A stretch of DNA of 64,000 nucleotides, taken from NCBI RefSeq assembly GCF_007992435.1, contig NZ_BKAG01000014.1, forward strand, positions 62,001 to 126,000, in the 5' to 3' direction. The notes below the pieces were generated by a model, which did not search any database, was not told where the DNA came from, and was given only the letters and a program-made list of their open reading frames with translations. The translations under genes and the position numbers were made by a program. The DNA is from Prosthecobacter gellanilyticus (lineage in GTDB: Bacteria; Verrucomicrobiota; Verrucomicrobiia; Verrucomicrobiales; Verrucomicrobiaceae). Position 1 is the first letter of the stretch. The number at the start of each line of letters is the position of its first letter. Shown piece by piece: positions 18,459 to 26,756 of this stretch.

Positions 18459-19370
18459 TCACTCTTGCTCGATCTTTTCCTCGGGCACCCCCATGAGGAC
18501 GAGCAGGCGGTTCAGATCTTCGACGCCGTAGTAGTCGATCTCGATGCTGCCCTTCTTCTCGTTGTGCTTGATGGCGACGTTCGTGGAGAGGTGCTGGAGC
18601 ATGCGCTGCTCGCAGGTTTCGATGGCGCGGAGGACATCGGCGTCATCGAACTTGGGCTTCGGGGCCGGAGGATTGATGATGTTATGCGCGAGCTTCTCGG
18701 TGGCGCGGACGGTGAGGCTCTTTTTCAGCACCTCGTCCGCGGCTTTGATCTGCTGCTCCTTCTCCTTCAGCATCAGGAGCACCTTCGCATGACCGGCGGT
18801 GATCTTGCCCTGGGAGACGAGGTCCTGCACGGACTCGGCCAGATCCAGAAGACGGATGGCATTTGCCACGGTGGCGCGGTTTTTACCGACGCGCTTGGCG
18901 ATGTCTTCCTGCTTCATCTGGAAGTCGTTCGCCAGACGATCATAGGCACGCGCCTCTTCAATGGGGTTCAGGTCTTCGCGCTGAAGGTTTTCAATCAGCG
19001 CCATTTCCAGCACATCACGATCACTGGCCTGACGGACGATGACGGGGACCTCTTTAAGACCCAGTTCACGGGAGGCGCGGAAGCGGCGCTCACCGGCGAT
19101 GAGCTCCAGCTTGCCATTCACGGGGCGGACGATGAGCGGCTGGATGATGCCGTGCTCGCGGATGGACTCCATGAGTTCCGTGAGCTGCTCGGCCACGAAT
19201 TCTTTACGAGGCTGCAGAGGGCTGGGCACCACCTGGTCCAGTCCGACCTTCTGCACGGTGTCTCCGGGAGCAGGCTGGCTGAGAGCAGGAATACGAGGCA
19301 ATGATGATGCGCCCGCTGGTGAAGCGGTGATCAGGGCGCCGAGTCCTTTGCCGAGTGCGGGTTTTGCCAT
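18459..19370 (-). CDS. parB: Chromosome partitioning protein ParB
   Basis: 303 residues from the ATG at 19368-19370 (MAKPALGKGLGALI, the classic ParB opening). The CTP-binding motifs are visible: PLQPRK, LIAGERRFRA and ALIENLQRE. They are followed by the helix-turn-helix MKQEDIAKRVGKNRATVANAIRLL and a C-terminal dimerisation segment ending in KIEQE. ParB loads at parS and spreads to drive origin segregation. Its usual partner parA is not adjacent, which is unusual; the neighbours are a lipoprotein and an aminotransferase. No exact parS 16-mer was noticed in the window. Confidence 0.96.
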   Translation of the reverse strand: MAKPALGKGLGALITASPAGASSLPRIPALSQPAPGDTVQKVGLDQVVPSPLQPRKEFVAEQLTELMESIREHGIIQPLIVRPVNGKLELIAGERRFRASRELGLKEVPVIVRQASDRDVLEMALIENLQREDLNPIEEARAYDRLANDFQMKQEDIAKRVGKNRATVANAIRLLDLAESVQDLVSQGKITAGHAKVLLMLKEKEQQIKAADEVLKKSLTVRATEKLAHNIINPPAPKPKFDDADVLRAIETCEQRMLQHLSTNVAIKHNEKKGSIEIDYYGVEDLNRLLVLMGVPEEKIEQE

Positions 19371-19502
19371 AGGAGGGCGAGGGTATAGTGAGGGCGGCAG
19401 CCGGTGCAAGGGCGCAATCCCGTTTGTCACATTGTGTCAGTCCTTGCCATCCCCCCATTTGCCCCTACTCTCCGCCTCCCTTTTCCTGCCTCCCCTCAAA
19501 AA

Positions 19503-20585
19503 ATGAGCTCACACGTCAAACTCTACATCCCAGGTCCCGTCGAAGTCAGCGCTGACACCTTCGCTGCCATGTCCCAGCCCATGATCGGGCACCGCGGCAA
19601 GGGATTCTCTGACATGTATGCGGAGATCCATCCGATGCTGCAGCAGCTCTTTGGCACCACGGGCCTGGTTTTCCTGAGCACCTCCTCCGCCTTCGGCATC
19701 ATGGAAGGCTGCATCCGCAATCTGGTGGCAAAGAAAGTGCTGAACTGCTGCAACGGCGCCTTTTCCGACAAGTGGCATGATGTGTCCAAGCGCTGCGGCA
19801 AGCAGGCGGAAGCCTACACCGTGGACTGGGGCAAGCCAGTCATGGCCGATGAGATCGACAAGCGCCTGGCCACAGGTGAGTTCGATGCGGTGACTTTCAT
19901 CCACAACGAAACCTCCACCGGCGTGCTCAGCCCGATCGCCGAGATCGCCGCGCTGAAGAAGAAGTATCCGGACGTGATGTTCATCACGGACAGCGTCTCC
20001 GGCTTCACCACGGTGCCGGTGAACTTTGATGAGCTGGGTCTGGACGTGCTGCTCACGGGCAGCCAGAAGGCTTTTGCGCTGCCTCCCGGCCTGGCGCTCT
20101 TCACCGCGTCTGAGGCTGCGATGGCCCGTGCGGCGACGATCAATGATCGCGGCTACTACTTCGACTTCCTGGAGTTCAAGGCGAACGGCGAGAAGAGCAT
20201 GACCCCTTCCACGCCGTGCATCAGTCTGATCTACGGTCTGCGTCATCAGTTGAAGAAGATGATCGCTGAAGGCCTGGACAACCGCTATGCCCGCCACGCC
20301 AAGCTGAACGGCCTGGTGCACGACTGGGTGACGCGCAATGGCTTCGAGTTCTTCGCGCCTGAGGGTTATCGCTCCAAGTCCCTGACCTGTGTTTCGAACA
20401 ACAAGGGCATCGACGTGGCGGCTCTCATCGGCTTGCTGAAGAAGAACCACGGCCTGATCATCGATGGCGGCTACGGCAAGCTGAAGGGCAAGACCTTCCG
20501 CATCAGCAACATGGGTGATGAGACCGAAGAGAGCATCAACGCGGTGATCGCAGCGCTGGATGACAGTCTGGCGAAGCTGGGCTGA
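19503..20585 (+). CDS. Class V aminotransferase (alanine-glyoxylate/serine-pyruvate type)
   Basis: 360 residues from ATG 19503 (MSSHVKLYIPGPVEVS). The family opening IPGPVxVS and GHRGKGF, the substrate-loop LSTSSAFGIMEG, the PLP-anchoring Asp in FITDSVSGF and the Schiff-base Lys189 in TGSQKAFALPPGL are all present. Members transaminate small amino donors with glyoxylate, pyruvate or phosphohydroxypyruvate. A cytoplasmic role in glycine/serine metabolism is the likeliest, but the donor cannot be fixed. Divergent from parB and followed by a terminator. Confidence 0.92.
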   Translation: MSSHVKLYIPGPVEVSADTFAAMSQPMIGHRGKGFSDMYAEIHPMLQQLFGTTGLVFLSTSSAFGIMEGCIRNLVAKKVLNCCNGAFSDKWHDVSKRCGKQAEAYTVDWGKPVMADEIDKRLATGEFDAVTFIHNETSTGVLSPIAEIAALKKKYPDVMFITDSVSGFTTVPVNFDELGLDVLLTGSQKAFALPPGLALFTASEAAMARAATINDRGYYFDFLEFKANGEKSMTPSTPCISLIYGLRHQLKKMIAEGLDNRYARHAKLNGLVHDWVTRNGFEFFAPEGYRSKSLTCVSNNKGIDVAALIGLLKKNHGLIIDGGYGKLKGKTFRISNMGDETEESINAVIAALDDSLAKLG

Positions 20586-20616
20586 TCAGTCCGAAATAAT
20601 ATCTTGTTAGACATTT

Positions 20617-20658
20617 TTCAGCCTCGGTGATGATCTCGCCGGGGCTGAATTGTTTTTT
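20617..20658 (+). terminator. Intrinsic terminator after aminotransferase gene
   Basis: TTCAGCCTCGG (20617-20627) pairs with CCGGGGCTGAA (20639-20649) with one G-T pair, followed by TTGTTTTTT. It lies about 30 bases after the stop. Confidence 0.85.
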
Positions 20659-20669
20659 GGCAAAGTCGT

Positions 20670-20800
20670 CATGCGCTTTAGCGCGTGATTGTTTTGGTAG
20701 GTCTTGGGGCGTGATGAGCAGGGTGGTGGGGCGGCTCCACGGTGCACGCTTAATCGAGGTGGGTGCGGGCTAAAGCCCTGCACTACTTTGGTCAATCGCC
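20670..20800. repeat. Short degenerate palindromes in intergenic space
   Basis: CATGCGCTTTAGCGCGTG and GTGCGGGCTAAAGCCCTGCA are two small inverted repeats of similar type (GCGC/GGGC stems around TTTA/TAAA). They are spaced about 90 bases apart in non-coding DNA downstream of the aminotransferase. They look like members of a dispersed REP-like family; only two were seen here. Confidence 0.45.
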
Positions 20801-20846
20801 GGGGCTGACTTGTGTTTGGGTAACTCGTTCACGGAGCCCTGTTTTT

Positions 20847-20933
20847 TACCGCTCATTTGACGCTGATAGGACGCTCATACTCAGAAGGGTTTCCCTTCTT
20901 TATTCGCGTTTCATTAGCGTCTTATCAGCGGTT
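20847..20933. repeat. 88-bp palindromic intergenic repeat, copy 2
   Basis: ACCGCTCATTTGACGCTGAT at the left and ATTAGCGTCTTATCAGCGGTT at the right bracket the same CTCAGAAGGGTTTCCCTTC-like centre as copy 1 at 16169-16256. The two copies differ by scattered substitutions that partly preserve pairing between arms. Confidence 0.8.
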
Positions 20934-20958
20934 CAAGGCTCCTTGTTTCCCAGAGTTT

Positions 20959-21033
20959 TAACCGCAGATTACGCAGAGGGCACAGATGGTTTTGATTCTG
21001 AGCATCTGCGGCCATCTGTGTTATCTGCGGTTA
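20959..21033. repeat. 75-bp palindrome TAACCGCAG...CTGCGGTTA
   Basis: The ends TAACCGCAG and CTGCGGTTA are perfect 9-bp inverted repeats, with CACAGATGG / CCATCTGTG pairing further in. The right arm supplies the last codons and the stop of the GIY-YIG gene. Confidence 0.75.
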
Positions 21034-21392
21034 GCTTTCTTCGTGATCGGTTTGCCAGCGAGTAGCAGGGAGACGTCGTCTTTGCGGGACCGGCTTTTGA
21101 GTTTGGACTCCTTGGCTGTTCGGCTGAGTTTTTTGAAGGCGAACTCGGCTTTCAGGGCGGCGGACACGCTGGCAGCGGGCCAGGATTTGAGCAGGATCAG
21201 CGGGCCGCGACCGCGGGTGTAGCGGGCGCCTTTGCCGCTGTGATGGAGCTTGAGGCGCTTTGTCAGGTCGTTGGTGATGCCGCAGTAGAGGGTGTCATCC
21301 GCACAACGCAGGACGTAGAGGACCCAAGGCTTGGGTTTGGGAGATGGGGTGGCGGGACTGGGCATGAAGGCGCGGCTGGCCGCGAGCGGCAT
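21021..21392 (-). CDS. GIY-YIG nuclease-domain protein (UPF0213-like)
   Basis: 123 residues; a start 27 bases later (MPSPATP) is equally possible. The GIY-YIG core is visible as VLYVLRCADDTLYCGITNDL, where L-Y-V and Y-C-G stand in for GIY and YIG, then KRLKLHHSGKGARYTRGRGP, with the Arg and Tyr positions typical of the small YhbQ-like family. These proteins are small single-domain putative nucleases of DNA repair or unknown role. The C-terminus is rich in Lys/Arg and its last codons plus the TAA stop lie in a palindromic repeat, so the gene end has probably been reshaped. Confidence 0.82.
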   Translation of the reverse strand: MPLAASRAFMPSPATPSPKPKPWVLYVLRCADDTLYCGITNDLTKRLKLHHSGKGARYTRGRGPLILLKSWPAASVSAALKAEFAFKKLSRTAKESKLKSRSRKDDVSLLLAGKPITKKANRR

Positions 21393-21457
21393 GCCTGCCC
21401 TGCCATTGAGGCCGCTGCGCTCGCCGATTCAAAAGGACATTCTTTTCGAGAACGGGT

Positions 21458-22096
21458 CTATTTGTGCGGGTGACCGCTGTGATCCCGGATGATGGAGTTC
21501 TGCGTGAAGCCGTCCCAAGAGGTGGAGTGCGGGAAGATGAAGCGGGCGAAGTGACCGGTTTCGTAGAGGAACCCGGTGGACCAGGAGCCAGAAAAACAGG
21601 TGGCCTCGAGGATGGCAGTGCGGCCGTGGAAGGTCTTGGTGGCCATGAGGGTACGGACGGGCTGGAAGCGCATCTCCTCCTCGTATTCCGGGAATTCGTC
21701 CTGATAGTCGAAGACGATGATGTTCCAGCCGGGAAGCTGGACCTGCGCCTCGCGAGCGCCGGAGGCGGAACGGATGGCATCTGGGTGACGGTGGATGAAG
21801 TGGTGCTCCTTGGTCCGCAGAACGTCCAGGGGCTCGAGACGCGAGGTCTCCACGACGACGGTCTCCTGAGGTTTCTTCAGCAGGTGATATCCATAGCTGG
21901 CACGGATGTGATACATGTCGTTATCCCGCTCCCAGGCGATCTTGCGGTAAAACTCGCCCACTCGGTCCGGGAAGGTCAACCCGGTGCGGGTATGGGGATT
22001 GAGGTCCGCCGAGAACCGCCGAGTGTGATCCAGAGGGACGTCAAGGCAGCTCGAGAGAAGGAATGCAGCGGAAAGGGCGAACCCAAGGTGTTTCAT
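21458..22096 (-). CDS. Lipoprotein of unknown function
   Basis: 212 residues from the ATG at 22094-22096, chosen because it begins a lipoprotein signal (MKHLGFALSAAFLLSSC, Cys17). An ORF extension to 22324 exists but has no export signal. The mature protein is mixed alpha/beta with features such as GREAQ-type VQLPGWNIIVFDYQDEF and TKTFHGRTAILEATCFSG. No family was recognised. It is probably anchored in an envelope membrane. Confidence 0.7.
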   Translation of the reverse strand: MKHLGFALSAAFLLSSCLDVPLDHTRRFSADLNPHTRTGLTFPDRVGEFYRKIAWERDNDMYHIRASYGYHLLKKPQETVVVETSRLEPLDVLRTKEHHFIHRHPDAIRSASGAREAQVQLPGWNIIVFDYQDEFPEYEEEMRFQPVRTLMATKTFHGRTAILEATCFSGSWSTGFLYETGHFARFIFPHSTSWDGFTQNSIIRDHSGHPHK

Positions 22097-22394
22097 GGCT
22101 GGGAGAAGGAGGATGCGGATAGCTGGAAGCTGGCGGTCTTGGATGGACGAGGCGGCGGGAGTGTTCAACCTGGGATACGGGTGATCGAGTGCGATTGATC
22201 TTAACAGTCCTAAAGCTTTGGCCCCAAAATACTTCGCCGAGGCGCCCTGATTCGCATCTCCTCGCCCCGATCTTTTCTCAAGATAGCTATCGTTGTACCA
22301 TGCAAGATGCCAATCTGTAGTCACGGCACCGCCATCGCCAAAATGACAAATCTCCTGTGACGGGATTGATACGCAGTAGGCCTCAACGCAAAAA
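22097..22394. other. Intergenic space between two lipoprotein genes
   Basis: About 300 bases between two leftward lipoprotein genes. It should hold the promoter of the downstream one. I see no gene, tRNA or clear repeat in it. Confidence 0.4.
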
Positions 22395-22910
22395 TCAGTC
22401 TAACAAGCTAGCCTTTACACGTATCGATTTCTCCACTTCCTGTTCGGATGCACTTGGAGGACGAACACCAACCTGAGCAGCCCACCAACCTGAATTTTTG
22501 ATCTTTTGCTCTTCAAGCGCTTTAGCACCAAGAAGAGCATGGTCTTCCACCGTTCCTTCGTAACCGGTTCCATAAAGAGCGATGCCTCTCATCTGAATGA
22601 TGCAAAGCCCCTGACCTAGAATATATCTTGGTTCAGCTTGCTCCAGGATCACCTTTGACAAAGTGCGCTGCTTCCGAGCGGCTACGGTCACGGCTTCCGC
22701 ACCAAAATCTTGGAGCGCGATTTTTGCCGACTGGACTACTTTGGGCTTGGGATGCCCACTGCTGGTCCATACACCTGCCAGTTCAAATCCTTTGTCAGTG
22801 TCACGCACCACTGAGAGGTTCTTTTCAATGCCGCCGCACGAGGTCATCACGAAGCACAGGATGATTGCGAAGACAGGCAGCACGACGGCGGTATTTGAAA
22901 CTCTTTGCAT
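22395..22910 (-). CDS. Lipoprotein of unknown function
   Basis: 171 residues with signal and lipobox FVMTSC (Cys25). The mature part starts GGIEKNLSVVRDTDKGFE. It contains a run of small beta and helix segments (AKIALQDFGAEAVTVAA, LGQGLCIIQMRGIALYG, YEGTVEDHALLGAKAL). No domain recognised. It is the last gene before the mobile-element boundary. Confidence 0.65.
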   Translation of the reverse strand: MQRVSNTAVVLPVFAIILCFVMTSCGGIEKNLSVVRDTDKGFELAGVWTSSGHPKPKVVQSAKIALQDFGAEAVTVAARKQRTLSKVILEQAEPRYILGQGLCIIQMRGIALYGTGYEGTVEDHALLGAKALEEQKIKNSGWWAAQVGVRPPSASEQEVEKSIRVKASLLD

Positions 22911-23163
22911 AGGGAGATATTGTTTAGCCTGTTCAATCCTGGTGAGGCTCCAGCGCTTTGAACGACATTTGCATGGGTTAGCAAATGTATTTCATAGAGC
23001 AATCTCAATGACCAACTTTGCCATTCAACGCCTTCTTATCTTTGGGACGTCAGCCTCCATGCGGAGTTGTTATCAAGAGCATCTGGTCGCGTCCAGAGAT
23101 CTCAACAGACATGGTTGAGGTCATTCCCTCTCAAGGGCTCAAATCCTTGATTTTACAGAAGAG

Positions 23164-23190
23164 AGCGGGTGATGGGAATCGAACCCACGT
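23164..23190 (-). tRNA. 3' fragment of a tRNA gene (probably tRNA-Gly), attachment-site remnant
   Basis: On the minus strand the stretch contains a T-arm GTGGG-TTCGATT-CCCAT followed by acceptor strand CACCCGC and discriminator T. No matching acceptor 5' strand GCGGGTG, D-arm or anticodon arm is found upstream, so only the 3' part is present. Acceptor GCGGGTG/CACCCGC with discriminator T fits tRNA-Gly (inference). It lies 113 bases before the tyrosine recombinase gene, in the orientation expected for the distal attachment repeat of an element inserted into the 3' end of a tRNA whose intact copy would be at the other, right-hand end. Confidence 0.7.
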
Positions 23191-23302
23191 TTCAATTCCG
23201 CCCTCCAATGATCCCCACAACTTGTTAAAAATGAGGGTTTTCAAACATAGCGAAACATTGACAAATGTTGCCAGATGTTACCTCAAGTGTTACTAGTCTA
23301 GT

Positions 23303-24529
23303 ATGGCTTCAGTTGCGAGACAAAAAGGCTCCGATTTCTATTATGCGTTCTACCGCGTTCCAGTGGGAATTGGGGAGAACGGCGAAACAAGGTGGAAACT
23401 GTTGAAAAAGTCCACGCGAAAACTGAAATACGACGACGCAATGGTTGAGGCGAAAGCCCTGGAGACAAACGCCAGAGCCAAAGCTGGCGCAGGTGACATT
23501 AAAGCTAAGCAATACCTGCGCATCCTCGAAGATGCTCATGGGAATGCTCTGAAAGGCACACTAAATCAGGCGACAGCGACCGCATACCTAAGCCGGATTA
23601 TGGAGATAGCCATCGGCTTACCTCTTGTGAGCTATACTATTGAAAGCTGGTTTAGAGAGTGGCTTGGCTACAAATCCAGCATCAATAGAAGCGCTGGAAC
23701 GATCGTCAGATACACAGGAGTGGTTGAGAGCTTTCTCAATACGTTAAGCCAGGAGAGAAGAGCTTCCCCGCTGGGAACCTTGGGTATGAATGAATTGGTC
23801 GCCTTTCAAAAAGCAAACAAAGAGGCAGGCAAATCCTCCACTACAGTAAACCTCGCGATCAAGACTCTTTCTATGGCATTAAACAGAGCTCTCGAGCTTG
23901 GTCTCATAAAAACGAACCCGGCAAAGGGATTTGATAAGGTCACAAGTTCAAAAATGAAAAAAGATGTGTTCGAGCCAGGACAAGTTGCAAAGCTTCGCGA
24001 CACAGCATCTGGGGACTGGAAAGGAGTGATTCTTTTCGGATACTACACAGGTATGCGTCTGGGCGACATCACCGGACTCTCGTGGAGCAACGTGGACATC
24101 CAATGTGAATGGCTAACTTTCGTCGATCGAAAGACGTCCAAACAACTCCAGATTCCTTTGCATCCCATGGTGACCCGATATTTGAAGGAACAAGTGAGAC
24201 CGAGCGACAACAGTGCTGTATTTCCTAGCGTTCATGGAAAGGCCACCAGTGGAAGGAGTGGACTGAGCACCAGCTTTGCCACAATAATGCGCAACGCGGG
24301 TATCTCAGGAAAGCAGATAAAGGCCGGAGGAGTTGAGGGGCGCTCTCGGAACACTTTAACATTTCACAGCCTCCGACACAGTTTCACTTCTGCGCTTGCT
24401 AATGCCGGAGTGCCAGCTGAGACCCGACAGAAGATCACTGGCCATCTAGACAACAAGACACATCAGATCTATACACATCATGATAAGCAGACACTAAAAA
24501 ACGCCGTTGATTTAATTCCAACAATTTGA
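23303..24529 (+). CDS. Phage-type tyrosine recombinase (integrase)
   Basis: 408 residues. The catalytic residues are Arg252 (YYTGMRLGDITGL), the HSLRH box with His355 and Arg358, His381 (ITGHLDNKT) and nucleophile Tyr390 (HQIYTHHD). An N-terminal arm-binding segment (YYAFYRVPVGIG) and a SAM-like core-binding domain (about 105-205) precede. The enzyme should integrate and excise the element at the tRNA 3' end found just upstream. Codon use is more AT-rich than the genes to the left. No terminator of normal form was seen before the convergent gene. Confidence 0.96.
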   Translation: MASVARQKGSDFYYAFYRVPVGIGENGETRWKLLKKSTRKLKYDDAMVEAKALETNARAKAGAGDIKAKQYLRILEDAHGNALKGTLNQATATAYLSRIMEIAIGLPLVSYTIESWFREWLGYKSSINRSAGTIVRYTGVVESFLNTLSQERRASPLGTLGMNELVAFQKANKEAGKSSTTVNLAIKTLSMALNRALELGLIKTNPAKGFDKVTSSKMKKDVFEPGQVAKLRDTASGDWKGVILFGYYTGMRLGDITGLSWSNVDIQCEWLTFVDRKTSKQLQIPLHPMVTRYLKEQVRPSDNSAVFPSVHGKATSGRSGLSTSFATIMRNAGISGKQIKAGGVEGRSRNTLTFHSLRHSFTSALANAGVPAETRQKITGHLDNKTHQIYTHHDKQTLKNAVDLIPTI

Positions 24530-24606
24530 ACAGAGTGGATGGAGCTTTTTTCCAATAGCGGGCAGCCACGGAACCCAGTTGTAACAATCTTCGCCCCGTT
24601 AGCGTC

Positions 24607-26016
24607 TCAAGGTGTAATGCCGGCTTCTTCGCAGTCGGTTTTATAGAGGTCCATCTGCCGTCTGAGTAGAGTATGTTCGCAATTCAATAGTTTGAGTCCT
24701 AAATAGTGCCTCCTATCAAGTGCTTCCAATAACGCCCATCGCGGCGGCAAGGTCAGGGCGTGAGCAGAAGGACCTGCCGGCTGATAGCCTTCTGCGATTC
24801 CCCAAAGATGGGTCAACTCTGGTTCGAACATCTCCCACCTCGTTTTAACATCACTGAGCACGGCATCCAATGGTCGAGCGAAGTCCACCTCAACCAAAAA
24901 TCTGGAATGATCATGGTGGAACATCCACCGACTTTCAGGTACATAACCCCTGGGAGGACAAAAATAGTATAAAATTACCTTTTGGGTCGTGTCCAAACCA
25001 CCCCAGGGACAGCAAAAGGCCTCCCACTCTGGATACACTGTCAGGCTTCGGATGCGTGCCCTGAACTCGTAAAAGAAAGCGTTCCGTTCCCACTGCCGCA
25101 GAAACAGATTCAGATCTTGTTTTCCCTCGGGACTATTTAGACAACGCCACCACCACAGCCCACTGCCTTCAAGATCGTCCTCCTTGGGCTGACTAGGCAG
25201 TGACCTGAATCCTTTTCCGCCCTTCAAATTGAAGGCATCTTTTGGAATCAGGCCACTCGCCATTGCAACCTGGTCCCTTTCTTGACTTTTTACACGGCTT
25301 TCGACCGGTCTTCCCATAACAGGAAGTGACACGTTCCCGCTTCGTAACTGGCTGGCAATAGCCGCTGGGTGCATCTTGAAGACGTCTATATCTTTGACTT
25401 CGAGATTGACGTGTTCCGACAGAAACTTCGGCCTGTCACACATTGGGACATGGTTCTGTTCCCAATGGTCCCATTCGCTCGCAAAAAGCCACGCAGTTGC
25501 ATCTCCAAAGTTCGAAAAGAACATGTAGGGTCCATTATAAAGAAAGGAAGACAGTCGCGCCTGAATCTCTGCAGCTAGGGCCGTATTGATCCAATCTTTG
25601 GCAGAATGAAAATGTAGGAGTGGTTTTAAAGTCCGTTCTACCAGCCTGCACATCACCTCGACCCAAGGACAGTCTAACGGAAGCAAACAGGCTTCTGGAC
25701 TCTCTGTTACCTCTATGACGGGCCAGAGATCCCATCGCCCTCGGTTGCGGAGGACCCTTACCCCTGGTGCCGGGATAGGAGATGCCCTTTGGAGGAAAAA
25801 AGTGCCGGAGCGGGAAACCCGTTTTGTTCCAGGATAATGCAAAACTGTGCCCCGGACCGTCAACGTCTCCTTTTTTGGTGTAGTTGGACGTGGTATGGAA
25901 CACCAACCGGATGCACTAGCACCATCATCCAGTTTCGAACAGTGCGTGGCCAGTTCGTCATACGCGAGCATTCCGTCCAGGTAACGTGCAATGATTCTTA
26001 GGTTAGCCTCACTCAT
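24607..26016 (-). CDS. Unknown 469-residue element-borne protein
   Basis: Start taken at the ATG 26014-26016 (MSEANLRIIARYLDGML); an in-frame start at 26145 would translate the inverted repeat at 26066-26102. The sequence is rich in Trp and aromatic residues (for example GLWWWRCLNSPEG, WEAFCCPWGGLD) and ends with a helical segment (YLGLKLLNCEHTLLRRQMDL). No motif or family recognised. It lies convergent to the integrase and divergent from the helix-turn-helix gene, which is a usual place for accessory cargo or regulatory genes. Function unknown. Confidence 0.6.
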   Translation of the reverse strand: MSEANLRIIARYLDGMLAYDELATHCSKLDDGASASGWCSIPRPTTPKKETLTVRGTVLHYPGTKRVSRSGTFFLQRASPIPAPGVRVLRNRGRWDLWPVIEVTESPEACLLPLDCPWVEVMCRLVERTLKPLLHFHSAKDWINTALAAEIQARLSSFLYNGPYMFFSNFGDATAWLFASEWDHWEQNHVPMCDRPKFLSEHVNLEVKDIDVFKMHPAAIASQLRSGNVSLPVMGRPVESRVKSQERDQVAMASGLIPKDAFNLKGGKGFRSLPSQPKEDDLEGSGLWWWRCLNSPEGKQDLNLFLRQWERNAFFYEFRARIRSLTVYPEWEAFCCPWGGLDTTQKVILYYFCPPRGYVPESRWMFHHDHSRFLVEVDFARPLDAVLSDVKTRWEMFEPELTHLWGIAEGYQPAGPSAHALTLPPRWALLEALDRRHYLGLKLLNCEHTLLRRQMDLYKTDCEEAGITP

Positions 26017-26065
26017 GCTTCTCCATGAATTATTCGGAGAATTACTGTCAAGGCCATTTATCGAA

Positions 26066-26102
26066 ATGTGAAACAGCTTCGCAACTTGAGAGTGTTTCAC
26101 AT
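26066..26102. promoter_or_regulatory. Inverted repeat ATGTGAAAC-N19-GTTTCACAT
   Basis: Perfect 9-base arms at 26066-26074 and 26094-26102. They lie in the 400-base space (26017-26422) between the divergent 469-aa and helix-turn-helix genes, which otherwise shows no gene. It could be an operator or recombination site; the wide spacing argues against a simple terminator. Confidence 0.5.
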
Positions 26103-26422
26103 GGTACGGAGGACAATGGCATGAGGGCGCAGGCGGAACCATCATCCCTACATGGCACCTCTAAACACATCCTGCCTCACTCCCCCAGCAACCTCACGCC
26201 CCGAATGGTTACAATTTCCCAAGTCCCCGGCCCGGTGTCCAATTACCTCGCTTTCAAGATCAAAACTTTATGAGTTGTGTACGCCCTGTCGGGCAAATGG
26301 CTTCAAGCCGCCGGTTGCGAGCAGATCCTTGAAAGCGTCCAAGCACGCAAAGAGGGGTGTTCGTCTGTACAATATACCCTCCCTTTTGTCTTGGATTGAA
26401 AATCAGACCGAGGACAGCATCC

Positions 26423-26635
26423 ATGAGCACGCCTAACAACAATAACCCAAAGAGGGGCTTGCGTCCCCTGGTGGTCTCCATCCAAAACGCTGCCCAACTA
26501 CTTGATGTTAGCGAGAAAACAGTGAGGCGGCTCATCGAAAAGGGCGTTCTGAAGCCAACTCGTGTCTTGCGGATTTTAAGGATTCCCGTGATTCAAATCC
26601 AGGCACTGATCAATGGGGACAACCCCACCAGGTAA
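26423..26635 (+). CDS. Excisionase-family helix-turn-helix protein
   Basis: 70 residues from ATG 26423. VVSIQNAAQLLDVSEKTVRRLIEKGVLKPTRVLRILRIPV matches the winged helix of excisionase/MerR-like DNA-binding proteins that begin with a tandem Ala-Ala-(K/Q)-L-L-x-V-S helix-turn-helix. In mobile elements such proteins direct excision or regulate early genes. The gene starts the rightward block of element genes and is followed closely by the next gene at 26757. Confidence 0.85.
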   Translation: MSTPNNNNPKRGLRPLVVSIQNAAQLLDVSEKTVRRLIEKGVLKPTRVLRILRIPVIQIQALINGDNPTR

Positions 26636-26756
26636 GTGGTCCAGAGAGGACAGAACTGGTCAGTCCCGTCCCCGGCTCCCATGGCCTCATCAGCTTCCGT
26701 TAACTACACACGCCAAGCCTCCTTTGACTTGGCGACAGAAACGAAAAATCATTACC

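Noticed and set aside
19371-19502. parS site or parA gene next to parB
   Set aside because: No 16-base parS palindrome and no ParA-type Walker motif is visible around parB in this window.
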